64,000 bases of DNA from Prostheceraeus crozeri (GCA_907163375.1 CAJQUW010007109.1:62001-126000); one strand, 5' to 3'; positions 1-9,678 are shown, counted from the first letter of the stretch. Notes: a model not told the origin generated them from the sequence alone. Translations and numbers: made by a program.

Positions 1-1040
1 GAAAAAGCATAAACTAGCCCTATTGTTACCTTATCTTCAGTAGCAGGTCATAGGTCTACTTTTTTCAAGGACCATTGTAATCAAAACTATGTAAATTTTG
101 CTAGTTAGGTAAATTCACGCCTAATTGTTTCATCTATTGCTGTTTAATTAAAAATCATAAGTAAAACAAGCGAAGTCTGTTACCCTCCCGGGACGAACAC
201 ACCAGATGCTTTTGTTAAATATTTGGCAAATACTTGACAACATTTTAGTAAACTTCTACTAAAATTTTATCAAATATTTATCTAACATAGCTGATGATTT
301 GCCAATTTTTAGCAAATAGCAAATTATTTGGTAAATTCTAATAAAATGTCTCAAATTTCTCTCTGATATTATCTTATACAACTCTTACGTGAATTCCCAA
401 CAAAAAACATTCTAAAACTGTTCAGAAAATGTCGTGAATTTGCTATAAAAACATTCCAAAAAATGTTATATATTCAAATGACAATACATGAGAATATTAT
501 GAAAATGTTATCTTAAAACATTTTTAGAATGTTTTCTAGACATGCCCCAATATTTTGCCACAACATATATCGTAGATGAACTGTAGTTTTATCAATAAAA
601 TGTGAGCATCCTGCGAATCCACTTAATGAGTCAAGATGAAACTAAGTTTAACGATGTGTAAATGGGTAAATCCAATTTAATCCACTACATTTGACAAAAA
701 TGTGTCTTTGATTTGTAAAATCCATATTTCTGAACCGATTTCAATAGTTTTTTCTTAATCGAACCGTAAAGATCTCATCTATTATGGCATGGTTTTTAAA
801 AAGTCACAAAGCCAAGACCTTCTTCACAAGTTGCCGTTTTTTGCCGAAAAAAGACCAAAAAAGGATGTCCAACTCTCAGTTCAACACGGATTTTCGATTA
901 GATACATTCAAATACACCCACTAATATTTATATCATCTGAAAGAAGAAGATCAGCTCTTTAAGACAGTCTAATTTTAAATATTGTAATCAATATTAATCA
1001 TTGAATTTTCACTGGGTTTCCATTGTCCAATGAAAAAAAT

Positions 1041-1662
1041 GTCCTCTGACCGAGACGTTTTCTGTCCTCTGACCGAGGTACCTTTTCTCAAAGAATATTG
1101 ATTCTTCCATTAAACGTTTTGCACCAAACGAATCCTCTAGTGTGCTAGTTTATAAATCCGTAAAGAAAATTCAGTTTGATGCCGTTACAAGTGTGCAATA
1201 TTGATTTAAAAATATTTTTATCCATTTTTTCGACCAGAGAATTTGAATATTCCCAAAAATTTCATATGGATGCTGAAACCAGAAATTTTGTCAGGAATCG
1301 ATGAAATTTCACAGCATAGGAGGGATCCATGCTCTTAACATCTATGCAAAAGAAATTTTTCATTTATATCAATTAACCCTCTCAAAATCTCCAAAAGCCA
1401 CGAAAATGTCCTCTGACCGAGACCCTAAAAAATCTCGGTCAGAGGACAACGTTGAAATTGAAGATCTCGGTCAGAGTACAAGGGTCTCGGTCTAAAGACA
1501 TGATAATGTATGCAATTACATTTAGATCACTTCGTTTTACGCGTTCAAGTATTCGTCCAAAGTTCCAGCAGTCTCATGAACCGAAATGCACAACCCGAAG
1601 AGTTTCCTGTTCGACATCAATTTGTCCTATGACCGAGACCTTAAAAATCTCGGTCAGAGGAC
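1041..1662. repeat. cluster of direct and inverted GTCCTCTGACCGAGA copies
   Basis: The 15-mer GTCCTCTGACCGAGA, or its reverse complement, recurs at 1041-1055, 1064-1078 (last base changed), 1408-1422, 1433-1447 (inverted), 1464-1478 (inverted, partial), 1484-1498 (inverted, partial), 1624-1638 (one change) and 1648-1662 (inverted). The pairs 1408/1447 and 1624/1662 form 15-bp hairpins with short A-rich loops. The surrounding 1-4600 is AT-rich with no convincing open frame. The two short open frames here (1301-1495 and 1452-1757) are made of these repeats and are not believed to be genes. The cluster may be the inside of a non-autonomous DNA transposon. Confidence 0.6.
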
Positions 1663-2473
1663 AAGGTGGGTCACGGTCAATGGACATCACCCGAGAAAAA
1701 AAACTTATCAACTTTACCAAATATTTGGTATTTACTTGGAAAATTTATAAGATTTGAATAGTTTAACAAACGTTTTGGAAATTTAACAAATTTAGGAAAT
1801 GTGTAACAATTGCCTAACAAATATTTACTACATTTTGTATGTAAGTCGATATTAACGAATTTTGCGAAATTTAGAAAACGTTTATCAAATGCCTGTAATA
1901 TTTGTTTGGTTATCCAAACAAATGATTTTTTGCATTTACTAAGTTAGATGAAAGAAAAATCTTGCAATAGGTAGGATCCGCTTATGAGTAACTGTCGTAA
2001 AAGGCGGTTTTAATTGCATGGTGATTTCAATGTGCGGTAACTTCACCCGTACAATTTTTTTGAACTCATGCATATCACAAGGGTGATCATCAGCTCTCAT
2101 AAACTCTGATTACAATCATCTCTCAATAAAATAGAAATGCAACGTCACAGCAATGCAACCCAATAATAAAGTCTGTACTATATCACAGTTTTGCGTCGTT
2201 GATAACTGGCTGATTTTTTTGCCATCAAACTTAATTAAATGATTGAATAATGGAATAATTGTCAGGAAACTGTTGATATTTTTCTATGATAGCACCAACA
2301 ATTTCTTTCAAATCTTAAAGAGAGTGCATTATGTCATTTCCATGGATATCGACATATGAAACATGTGGGCCTGAAGTGTGCATGTCTACTATTATTTCGA
2401 GTATTTTATATATGCCTATTTATATTTCATGAAATGGTGTGTATAAAATAAATATTCAGGTGACTTCATCACT

Positions 2474-2508
2474 ACTCTCTCTCTCTCTCTTTCTCACTCA
2501 CTCACTCG
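2474..2508. repeat. CT-rich microsatellite
   Basis: A run of CT dinucleotides followed by CTCACTCACTCACT. It lies in non-coding sequence upstream of a more CpG-rich stretch (about 2860-3060). Confidence 0.7.
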
Positions 2509-3085
2509 TTCCCCTTTTCTTCTTCTACTCATTTTTCATCATCTTTCACATTCACTACATGTACACTGTAGCTACAATAGCAACAACATCAGTCATATAT
2601 TTTCATTATTAAGGGAGCCTAAGCAGTTCTATCGGCACACATTTTGCTTCTCAAATTAAAGCATTTATTGAAGTTTCTAAGTTCCATACCATGCCCATCA
2701 GCAAGTCGACTTTGATCAGTTTGCTCGTGTGTTCGCTAAATTACTTAGCTAGTGATATTAAATCAGTATGCAACTGAACAACCAAACAATTACATAAGCA
2801 TCTCGCTCAGTCTGCGTAATCATATCTCGCTTCTATAACTTTCCGTCACTATATTAAGGAAATTCGCCACGCGCACGCAGCTGAGGAAGTTCGTTCACAT
2901 TGTTGGCAGCCTGGTCGTGGCCGCATTCGGGAGCCATGAGCGGTCAATAATATTCTCTAGCTGCGCTGTGACTCAGCGTCCCTGCTTAATAATTATTATC
3001 CGCACATCACGTGGAACAGAAAGCTGCGCAAGGCGCAATAGCTTGTGCACTCTTCACTCTCGTGTCGAACGCGTGTTTACGTTAA

Positions 3086-3338
3086 TTGCTTAATATTACA
3101 AAAGTCAGCGCATCAAGAGGATATTTCTACTTACACACCTTTATTTATTCATCGTCGGTTTCTGATCGTCTACGTTTTTTCATCATCTTGCTTAGCTATC
3201 ATGCACAACATGGAGCACAATTCGAAAATGAACACTCGCATGTAGTCAGTGAGGTCTTCCAGTCAATGAAGCCATCAAGTCCCTTTGATTTTTGCATCAG
3301 AATTAAAAATGCAGCTCTTGGATCAAACTACAGAAAAA
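3086..3338 (+). other. possible host first exon
   Basis: An open frame of about 84 codons ends in a good splice donor (AATG followed by GTAAGC at about 3339). It lies just downstream of the only CpG-rich stretch in the first 4 kb (about 2860-3060), as expected for a promoter-proximal exon. The peptide has no family I recognise and two frames overlap here, so coding status is uncertain. No partner exon was identified. From about 3350 to 4690 I see no other gene, only AT-rich sequence and the palindrome at 3654-3779. Confidence 0.2.
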
Positions 3339-3653
3339 TGGTAAGCTTCTAAATGTTTCTGAATTTATTTTGTCAACTTAGTTTCAGCATTTAACTGCAA
3401 GTCTAGGTACATGTATTTGGAAATCCCGAAAACAAAATCAAAGGAGAGATTTGGTCATGGATTTGGGTTTATTGACCATGAACACGTAGAGACATTTCTA
3501 TTACTGACTACTGCTATATCTGCTCTTAATTTTACAAATACTAAAGAGCTACTAGCGTCATACTTAATTTACTGATAACAAAATATCTCAATTCCTCTTA
3601 GTTCCTCATAGCAGACATATCACATTTTAGGAGTCCTACCAATACTTTGAATT

Positions 3654-3779
3654 CATTTGTGTAATCAAAAACCCAAGTAAAGCGATGTGTTTCTTGATAG
3701 CTATAATATTTATTTATATATAAATATTATAGCTATCAAGAAACACATCGTTTTACTTGGGTTTTCCATCACACAAATG
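3654..3779. repeat. 126-bp near-perfect palindrome
   Basis: Two arms of about 60 bp meet at an AT-rich centre near 3716 (TTTATTTATATATAAATA). The outer ends read CATTTGTGT and ACACAAATG. The arms differ only by a few substitutions or indels. This is the shape of a foldback MITE or a recent inverted duplication. No coding content. Confidence 0.8.
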
Positions 3780-4699
3780 ATGTCACATACCCAAGGCTTA
3801 TTCACTTTGAATTTAATATGAGAATGTGCATGTATATCAGTTTTCACGACGACGTTTCTCGTTGAAAAATCGACCAAAAGTTGATTGTGTCGTCAAAAGA
3901 ATCATAATCAAATTGGAATATGTTGAAATGGTAATATATTGTTTTCAAATTCGTAGTTTCTGATTGCTTACATTGAAAATAGCACAAACATCTGGTTATG
4001 TTGAGACAAAATAGTTGCATGCTAAAAACCTTAGAAACTATGAGCACGAAAGAACTTAATTAGCGCATTAAAACCATTTTAATTTAGCACTTCAATATTT
4101 AGATATGTAGTATACTTGTGCAATAGTATCAATATTTGGATGACAAATAATTGAAAAAATTTTTGAAACAGTCAAACATGCTATAAGTCATAAAGTTCTA
4201 TTTCAGGACTGCAAAAATTTTAGATGGAGAATGTTTTTATCAATGCGGACAAACTATTGAGTTATTCGATATCTGCTTAAGTTATGCAATTTAATCTATT
4301 TTCTGAAAGATGGATCCATCAAGGAAGCTTGTTTAAATAGGTCACTATTTCCATTTTATATATGTTGAATTGAAAACCTGTAGCTACCGCCTATGATATT
4401 CAATTAATTTTTTCAGAACTGCCACATTTTAGAAAATGGTATCAATTTGACATTTCGAGTAGTTTAAGAAAAATGATAAGCACACAAAAGGCATAGATGC
4501 TACACGACGGACTGCACGTTGTAGGCTACATGCACACTGTAAAAGATCAGTCATGCGTTGCAGTCCAACAATAGGTTTAGTTTTGCAAAATCAATAATTT
4601 TTCATGCTTTACGATAAATATAAAACAATCAAATTACAAACTCATTGCTACTCTTTTATTCAATTTGTGTTTACTTATTACAAAAGTAGTAAGTAAAAC

Positions 4700-4893
4700 T
4701 CCATTTCTGGATAGCGCAAGATGGCCGCCGTCCCTGACGTCCCCCCCTCCTGTCCGCCGAGTCGGTCGTGGTGTGCCGCCGTGTTGCTTCGAGTCTGACG
4801 TCCCCACCCCCTCTGACCGGCCGTCGTAGCGCGAGGTGATGTGCTCTCCAGGTTGGCGTGGTGTGCCGGCCAGGTTGGGAGGGTGGACTGTCG
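4700..4893. other. short GC-rich segment at the left edge of element 1
   Basis: A roughly 190-bp GC-rich block in an AT-rich region, containing partial internal repeats of the type GGCGTGGTGTGCCGGC and GTCGTGGTGTGCCGCC. Open frames on the minus strand here are short, proline/arginine-rich and unlike any family, so I do not call a gene. It abuts the start of the 290-bp tandem repeats. Confidence 0.5.
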
Positions 4894-4894
4894 T

Positions 4895-5600
4895 AGCTCA
4901 CCTGAAAAAATCCTAAGTGTCAGAGTGGCTTTGTATGGGTAAAATTTTGAAAATTTTCCAAAGTGTGGCATTTCGACCTGGGACCTTCACCAAAACATTT
5001 TTCATCAAATTTCACTGACCCCCCCCCCCCCCGACAGCGATCTTCTAACTTTGGTTCTAGTGGACGGATTTTGTCTTACAGGTACTCGTTTGAAAGAGGA
5101 GAAAAAACTGCTCGGTGACATTTTTTGTTGCGAGTCAATCGGACCAGCCGTTCAAAAGTTAGAGCTGTTACAAGATTTTAGGTCGGAGCTCACCTGAAAA
5201 AATCCTAAGTGTCAGAGTGGCTTTGTATGGTCAAAATTTTGAAAATTTTCTAAAGTGTGGCATTTCGACCTGGGACCTTTACCAAAACATTTTTCATCAA
5301 ATTTCACCGACCCCCCCCCCGACAGCGATCTTCTAACTTTGGTTCTGGTGGACGGATTTTGTCTTACAGCTACTCGTTTGAAAGAGGAGAAAAACCTGCT
5401 TGACGACATTTTTGCCGCGAGTCAATCGGACCAGCCGTTCAAAAGTTAGAGCTGTTACAAGATTTTAGGTCGGAGCTCACCTGAAAAAATCCTAAGTGTC
5501 AGAGTGACTTTGTATGGACAAAATTTTGAAAATTTTCCAAGGTGTGGCATTTCGACCGGGGACCTTCACCAAAACATTTTTCATCAAATTTCTCCGAACG
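4895..5600. repeat. 290-bp tandem repeat, 2.4 copies
   Basis: Units start with AGCTCACCTGAAAAAATCC at 4895, 5187 and 5474, giving periods of 292 and 287 bp; the third copy is partial. Each full unit contains a long C homopolymer (14 C at 5019-5032, 10 C at 5311-5320). The copies are nearly identical. They lie at the left edge of the Polinton-like element 1. Terminal and subterminal repeats of this kind occur in Polintons, so this may be what remains of its left terminus, but no matching copy was found near 30 kb. Confidence 0.75.
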
Positions 5601-5735
5601 AGGGGTCAGTGAAATTTGATGAAAAATGTTTTGGTAAAGGTCCCAGGTCGAAATTCGGAAGTTTTAAATTTTTCAAAATTTTCACCACACTGGAGCTCTC
5701 ACACTTAGGAATTTTTTCACTTGTGGCATGTTACA
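5474..5735. repeat. inverted repeat closing the tandem array
   Basis: After the third tandem copy the sequence turns back on itself. The segment around 5604-5735 is the reverse complement of 5474-5597 with some divergence, for example GAAATTTGATGAAAAATG mirrors CATTTTTCATCAAATTTC. The junction is the short spacer TCCGAACGAGGGGTCAGT. This makes a foldback of about 120 bp per arm. Confidence 0.7.
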
Positions 5736-5891
5736 TGGACATGTGCTGACGGACCAACTTCCCGTGGTCATATGAGAATGGTTGAGGTGTCATATGATAG
5801 AGAATGATGAGACGAATCGTTTGCAACAAACCGCATGTCGCTACGATGAATACTTTCGGAGATAGAGCCATTTTAAGTTTTCTTCCGAGCA

Positions 5892-5898
5892 TATATAA
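5892..5898 (+). promoter_or_regulatory. TATA box of the first element-1 gene
   Basis: TATATAA is followed about 30 bp later by a likely start region and then a strong splice donor (GAG|GTAAGC at 5941). It is the first of a series of TATA boxes, each in front of a small gene (7937, 8461, 9134). Confidence 0.5.
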
Positions 5899-5940
5899 AC
5901 CCCCGACAACGTAAGTCTGATCACTTCATCGAAAGACGAG

Positions 5941-6503
5941 GTAAGCGACGGTCGTCGCTCTGAGCTCCCGATATCGGGTGTTTCAAAGGACTCTATCTTT
6001 TGAAGTAGGCAAGCTATCTTCTTACTTCAAAGTTTGTGTGATAGAGTTTGATAGTGTCTTTACTACTGATAACATTTATTAAAAGTAGTATGAGTAGTAA
6101 AATGCGGAATTTTTTTTAAATTCTTAATTTTCAGTTTTTTCAAAGTTTTAACATGTGGACTAAGGTTTTCAAGTATGCTGAGTTCAAATCTGCTATCAGA
6201 TTTGAAATTTAACTAAGTCTAAGGCAGCTTTGAGGGGTTAGATCCCAGCTACTGATCACTACCTTTGACTCGGCGTTTCTGTTACCACTTCGGGGCAGTG
6301 ACAATGATGTCTTCAGCTGTAAATAGCGGGTATCGGGGAAGATCTCTCACTTCCCTAGTGATCAGTACAAGGCCTTCGGGCTGTCGACGGGATCGAGTGC
6401 CACTCACTACACTCAAATCTATCATTCCTCACTAAGTGTAATGCTTTAGGAATATGACTGTACTACATGATTCCAAACTTATACAAATTTCATTATCTTA
6501 CAG
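5941..6503 (+). other. structured leader intron with many hairpins
   Basis: It is bounded by GTAAGC at 5941 and TTATCTTACAG ending at 6503, so probably a 5'-UTR intron of the gene starting at 6523. Another possible acceptor ends at 6520. The interval folds extensively: palindrome CCCGATATCGGG; GCGAC/GTCGC; nested ACTCTATC/GATAGAGT enclosing TTGAAGTA/TACTTCAA; and a perfect 10-bp stem at 6183-6206 with loop CTAT. GCC-TTCG-GGC also occurs near 6370-6385. The CTG-CTAT-CAG core of the 6183-6206 hairpin recurs in each 141-bp repeat downstream. No open frame of note. It could instead hide a structured non-coding RNA. Confidence 0.45.
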
Positions 6504-6522
6504 TTAACAAGAAATCTCAGGC

Positions 6523-7679
6523 ATGGCAAACGATAAGAATCGTAAATTTCATATCAAAATGTGTGTGTGCGGTCGAATAAATCGCAGTGCGGACGCCAAG
6601 GCGAATGTGAAGAAGGCGGGCACTGACCACATGATTGTCCTGAATAGGGTTGCGTGTGTAAAGTGTAGAGTGTTGAAGGGTGATGAGGGTGAGGCGCGTT
6701 TTTACAGAGTGCATGCTGACTGTAGTGGAGGTTTGGTGAATGACTTGCGATTCACGCAGTTGATTGTTGAAGAGAGGGAGCGAATGTTGGCGATAGAGCG
6801 AGACGGCAAGGTGGAGAATGTTGTTGAGAATGATGAGTTGGCGAGAGCAGTTGCTTCGTTGGAGGCTGAGATTGTGCGAAAGAGAGTGCTTGAGAGTGAT
6901 GATGAGGATGATGTGAATTTAGATAGGGAGCGTGTGAGGAAGTTGAGCTCTTCGTCGTCGGAGGTGTCAAACATTGTCATCACCGACCCCCGCAGAGCTC
7001 ATCTTCCCCAAAAGTGAAGAGTGGTGGGATTCGTAAGCAGTCAGCGAGGTGGTTGAAGGATGAAGAGAAGAAGCATGTATCGCAGCAGATGGCGCATGAT
7101 TTGTTGGTGAATAAGTATGAGAGTTTGAAGAAGGTGAAAGTTGAAGTCGTGAAGGAGTTGGATGAGTTGAAAAAGAAGGAACTGAAGTCGAAGGAGGTAG
7201 CGGATGAGAATATTCGAATGAGGCGTAGTGTGACTGATTTGAAGAATAAGACGCGAGAGTTGGAAGAGAAGAATGATAACTGTGAGAAGAGGGCGAGTGC
7301 TGCGGAGAGAAGAATGAGAGATGCAGAAACGAAGTTTGAGGAGATGATGAAGGAGATGAGTGTGTTGAGAGCGAGGAATGTTGAGTTGGAGAGCACTGTG
7401 GCTCGGCGGGGTGATGAGAGGCCGGCGTTTGAGAAGTTGGAGCGCATGAGGGATGAGTGGAATCGTGTGAATGAGGATAGGTTGTTTGAGTTTCACATCC
7501 CTATTCGGGATAATCATTTGGACGGTGAAGTACTACTCGTCAACCAAAGTCTGAACGAGTCAATAATTTGTTATAATGGCCATGCAACCAAAAAATGTCT
7601 CCATGCCACCCTGAGAATGCGCGGCCATCTGCACAAATTCTCTGTCAGAAAGCGCGCGAGACTACCTAACGATGGCTAA
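6523..7679 (+). pseudogene. Cys-motif plus coiled-coil protein, split by a frameshift
   Basis: Two overlapping frames appear to be one gene. The first (6523-7017, 164 aa) has N-terminal CVCG and CVKC pairs that could bind zinc, then a charged segment and a Ser-rich stretch. The second (to 7679) continues in the -1 frame with a long Lys/Glu-rich coiled coil (about residues 20-140) and a basic tail; it has no ATG at its beginning. The switch lies within about 6960-7017, near a CCCCC run and CCCCAAAAG. A one-base indel explains it better than programmed frameshifting, because the P-site codon would not re-pair. No family recognised. It sits behind a TATA box and leader intron and is followed by a histone-type 3' element. 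Confidence 0.5.
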
Positions 7680-7683
7680 CTTG

Positions 7684-7743
7684 GTAAGTGAAAAGTAAAT
7701 AAGATAGTATATCCTATTCTAATACATATCATTTTCATTGCAG
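7684..7743 (+). other. 60-bp mini-intron after the stop codon
   Basis: TTG|GTAAGTG at 7684 and TTTTCATTGCAG ending at 7743 are strong splice signals. The intron starts 4 nt after the TAA of the upstream gene, so it would be a 3'-UTR intron. Alternatively it could join an ATG at about 7670 to the following sequence. Similar mini-introns (67 and 59 bp) are seen in the polymerase gene of this element. Confidence 0.45.
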
Positions 7744-7778
7744 ATCTTTGCCCGCCTTCACCACCCCATCACGACACT

Positions 7779-7919
7779 CCCGAGAACGAACCATCGGCTC
7801 TCTTAAGGGCCACCTAGGGGCAAGACATGATAGAACCTCCACGCGGTTTGCCCTGGGCAGTCTTCGGACTGGCGAATACTATCATTAAGTTGAATCTGCT
7901 ATCAGTCAACTTGAACGTT
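7779..7919 (+). repeat. 141-bp repeat A with histone-type 3' stem-loop
   Basis: First of three copies of the same length (141 bp each). At 7796-7811 it contains GGCTCT-CTTA-AGGGCC: a 6-bp stem with a 4-nt loop, followed by ACC and, 6-7 nt later, CAAGACATGA. This matches the layout of animal replication-dependent histone mRNA ends (6-bp stem, 4-nt loop, ACCA, then a CAAGAAAGA-like downstream element). Two more hairpins follow: CAGTC-TTCG-GACTG, and AAGTTGA/TCAACTT enclosing CTG-CTAT-CAG. It lies after the gene ending at 7679 and just before the TATA box at 7937. Confidence 0.65.
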
Positions 7920-7936
7920 GCGTCGCGTTAGAGGGG

Positions 7937-7943
7937 TATATAA
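7937..7943 (+). promoter_or_regulatory. TATA box of small gene 2
   Basis: TATATAA lies 18 bp after the end of repeat A and 33 bp before the ATG at 7976, leaving room for only a very short leader. Confidence 0.55.
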
Positions 7944-7975
7944 ACCACTGCCTCTCATTTCATTTCATTTCAATC

Positions 7976-8182
7976 ATGCAGACGCCGAACAGTCAAGTCA
8001 GCTCTCCTCGCGGACCGCAGTTAAGGCCGCGAAATTTATTTGAGGAATTTGTCAGGCTAGAGGAGCAAGACAGAGTCCACAATAATCTTGCTCGGATTGG
8101 CAATCCGATGACAGCAACTGTTGTCAATCCAACGGAATGGCGCTACATTCCACTTTTTAGCCACGTGCCAATTAGCGTGTAA
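7976..8182 (+). CDS. small protein of element 1 (68 aa)
   Basis: A 68-aa frame with its own TATA box 33 bp upstream and a 141-bp histone-type 3' repeat 72 bp downstream of the stop, so the unit looks complete. The N-terminal half is Pro/Arg-rich, the middle charged, and the end reads WRYIPLFSHVPI. The last part resembles the end of the next small gene (WYRVYENLTVIPI), suggesting diverged duplicates. No known family recognised. Confidence 0.5.
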   Translation: MQTPNSQVSSPRGPQLRPRNLFEEFVRLEEQDRVHNNLARIGNPMTATVVNPTEWRYIPLFSHVPISV

Positions 8183-8254
8183 GTCGACACTTCCACCAAA
8201 GAGAGAGTCTTTGACTCTCTCAGCAGAATTGGTAGGGTGTAAGATGACGTTACT

Positions 8255-8395
8255 CCCGAGAACGAACCACCGGCTCTCTTAAGGGCCACCATGGGGCAAG
8301 ATTTGATAGAACCTCCTCGCGGTTTGCCCTGGGCAGTCTTCAGACTGGCGAATACTATCATTAAGTTGAATCTGCTATCAGTCAACTTGAACGTT
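8255..8395 (+). repeat. 141-bp repeat B with histone-type 3' stem-loop
   Basis: Second copy, same length as A. The stem-loop GGCTCTCTTAAGGGCC is at 8272-8287, followed by ACC. This copy has CAAGATTTGA downstream, where A and C have CAAGACATGA. The second hairpin keeps its CAGTC/GACTG stem while the loop changes from TTCG to TTCA; the stem is preserved while the loop drifts. Confidence 0.65.
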
Positions 8396-8398
8396 ATG

Positions 8399-8467
8399 CA
8401 GTCGATTGCCATCCCTGAAGCATTCTGATTCGCTGTTGAGCAATTCATTGTTGAAAACTCTATATAA
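8399..8467 (+). promoter_or_regulatory. upstream element and TATA box of small gene 3
   Basis: TATATAA at 8461-8467 lies 42 bp before the ATG at 8509. Near 8399 is the motif CAGTCGATTGCCATCCCTG, which recurs with one or two changes in both 206-bp repeats (about 9299 and 9506). It may be a shared promoter element. Confidence 0.4.
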
Positions 8468-8508
8468 GCCAGAAGATTGTAGCGCTTCTCATTCAATTTT
8501 AAGTCACG

Positions 8509-8766
8509 ATGGAAGCAACGTCTCCTGCCAACAGCATTCCCGTCTTCATCGATGAAGACAACGCCATTCCCGAGTTCATCATCCTCGACGAGTGGGATGA
8601 AGAGGATGAGAAGAAGGGGATGATTAAGAAGATCATTTGGACGGATGAGGTATGGACTCCGAATACCACCCGCATCCGAAAGGTGCCAGATGCACCAGCA
8701 CGACCTAGGTGGTATAGGGTCTATGAGAACCTAACCGTCATACCCATTGACTATTCCAGCCAATAG
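8509..8766 (+). CDS. small acidic protein of element 1 (85 aa)
   Basis: An 85-aa frame, strongly acidic in residues 15-38 (many Asp/Glu), then a Lys patch, a WTDEVWTP segment and a C-terminus WYRVYENLTVIPIDY. TATA box 42 bp upstream; histone-type 3' repeat C starts 17 bp after the stop. Its C-terminus resembles that of the 68-aa protein before it. No known family recognised. Confidence 0.55.
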   Translation: MEATSPANSIPVFIDEDNAIPEFIILDEWDEEDEKKGMIKKIIWTDEVWTPNTTRIRKVPDAPARPRWYRVYENLTVIPIDYSSQ

Positions 8767-8783
8767 TCAACTTAAATTCACAC

Positions 8784-8924
8784 CCCGAGAACGAACCATC
8801 GGCTCTCTTAAGGGCCACCATGGGGCAAGACATGATAGAACCTCCACGCGGTTTGCCCTGGGCAGTCTTCGGACTGGCGAATACTATCATTAAGTTGAAT
8901 CTGCTATCAGTCAACTTGAACGTT
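8784..8924 (+). repeat. 141-bp repeat C with histone-type 3' stem-loop
   Basis: Third copy, same length. The stem-loop is at 8801-8816, followed by ACCA and GGGGCAAGACATGA. It is nearly identical to copy A. It ends the transcription unit of the 85-aa gene. Confidence 0.65.
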
Positions 8925-9133
8925 GCAAATGAAGTTCGGTGTAATACTTCCTTTCGACGGGCGTTCCTGTAAAGGGCGGCGGTGAAACCCGTAGCTATGT
9001 ATACCGCAAGGGACATTCGGCAATGGTCAATCTTGTTAAACCTCTCTGCGTCATGTTTGCAAGTGATTGCTTCTGTCTCAACGTAGTATGCATTCGCGCC
9101 AGGGCGACATTTAGCCAACTGTCGAAGGTTGCC

Positions 9134-9194
9134 TTATAAACTATCCATTGCATACGTTATGAGAACCATGAGTTCTACCTGTCTCTATCAATGA
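9134..9194 (+). other. fourth cassette remnant: TATA box with no lasting ORF
   Basis: TTATAAA at 9134-9140, then ATGs at 9159 and 9168 in a frame that stops at 9194. It is positioned like the starts of the two small genes but has no long frame. Between 8925 and 9265 I see no other gene. Confidence 0.3.
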
Positions 9195-9265
9195 GACGAA
9201 TTGATGAATGGAATGAAATGGGAGGACACTCACGCGCCACACGCAACATAACACACTTCTCTCTT

Positions 9266-9678
9266 CCGTAGTCTAACAAGCTCTTTACACATGGATCGCA
9301 GTCGATTGCTATCCCTGTATCAGAAGTTTAAGCTATCTTAATTTTATTTGACACTATTTCACCTATCATCATCGCCCATATGAAATGTTTTAAGATTTAC
9401 AAGTTAGACTAAGCGTGCTACTATTTCCAAATGAAAAAGTATACATGGTTAAATCATCCACTTAAGCCCATCCGTAGTCTAACAAGCTCTTTACACATGG
9501 ATCGCCGTCGATTGCTATCCCTGTATCAGAATCATGTAAGCTATCTTAATTTTATTTAACACTATTTCATCTACCATCATCGCCCATATGAAATGTTATA
9601 AGATTTACAAGTTAGACTAAGCGTGCTACTATTTCCAAATGAAAAAGTATACATGGTTAAATCATCCACTGAAGCCCC
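9266..9678. repeat. 206-bp direct tandem duplication
   Basis: Copies at 9266-9471 and 9472-9678 start with CCGTAGTCTAACAAGCTC and are almost identical. Each contains CGATTGCTATCCCTG (shared with the promoter region at 8399) and TACAAGTTAGACTAAGCG. No coding content. Confidence 0.8.

Noticed and set aside
4671-4971. Two overlapping minus-strand ORFs in the GC-rich block
   Set aside because: Proline/arginine-rich low-complexity products of a GC-rich segment; no ATG context, family or codon signal, and the longer one runs into the tandem repeat.
5255-5749. ORFs in the 290-bp repeats
   Set aside because: Both strands are open because of the repeat sequence; the same peptide recurs with each copy.
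7003-7017. Programmed -1 frameshift at CCCCAAAAG
   Set aside because: A -1 slip would re-pair the A-site but not the P-site codon, and no clear pseudoknot follows; an indel is simpler.
6702-7517. Long minus-strand ORFs opposite the coiled-coil gene
   Set aside because: They are mirror frames of a Lys/Glu-rich coding sequence, giving Ser/Leu/Phe-rich low-complexity peptides; the plus-strand frame has coiled-coil periodicity.
8143-9118. Minus-strand ORFs at 8143-8496 and 8738-9118 that share a peptide
   Set aside because: The shared peptide is the antisense translation of the 141-bp repeat.
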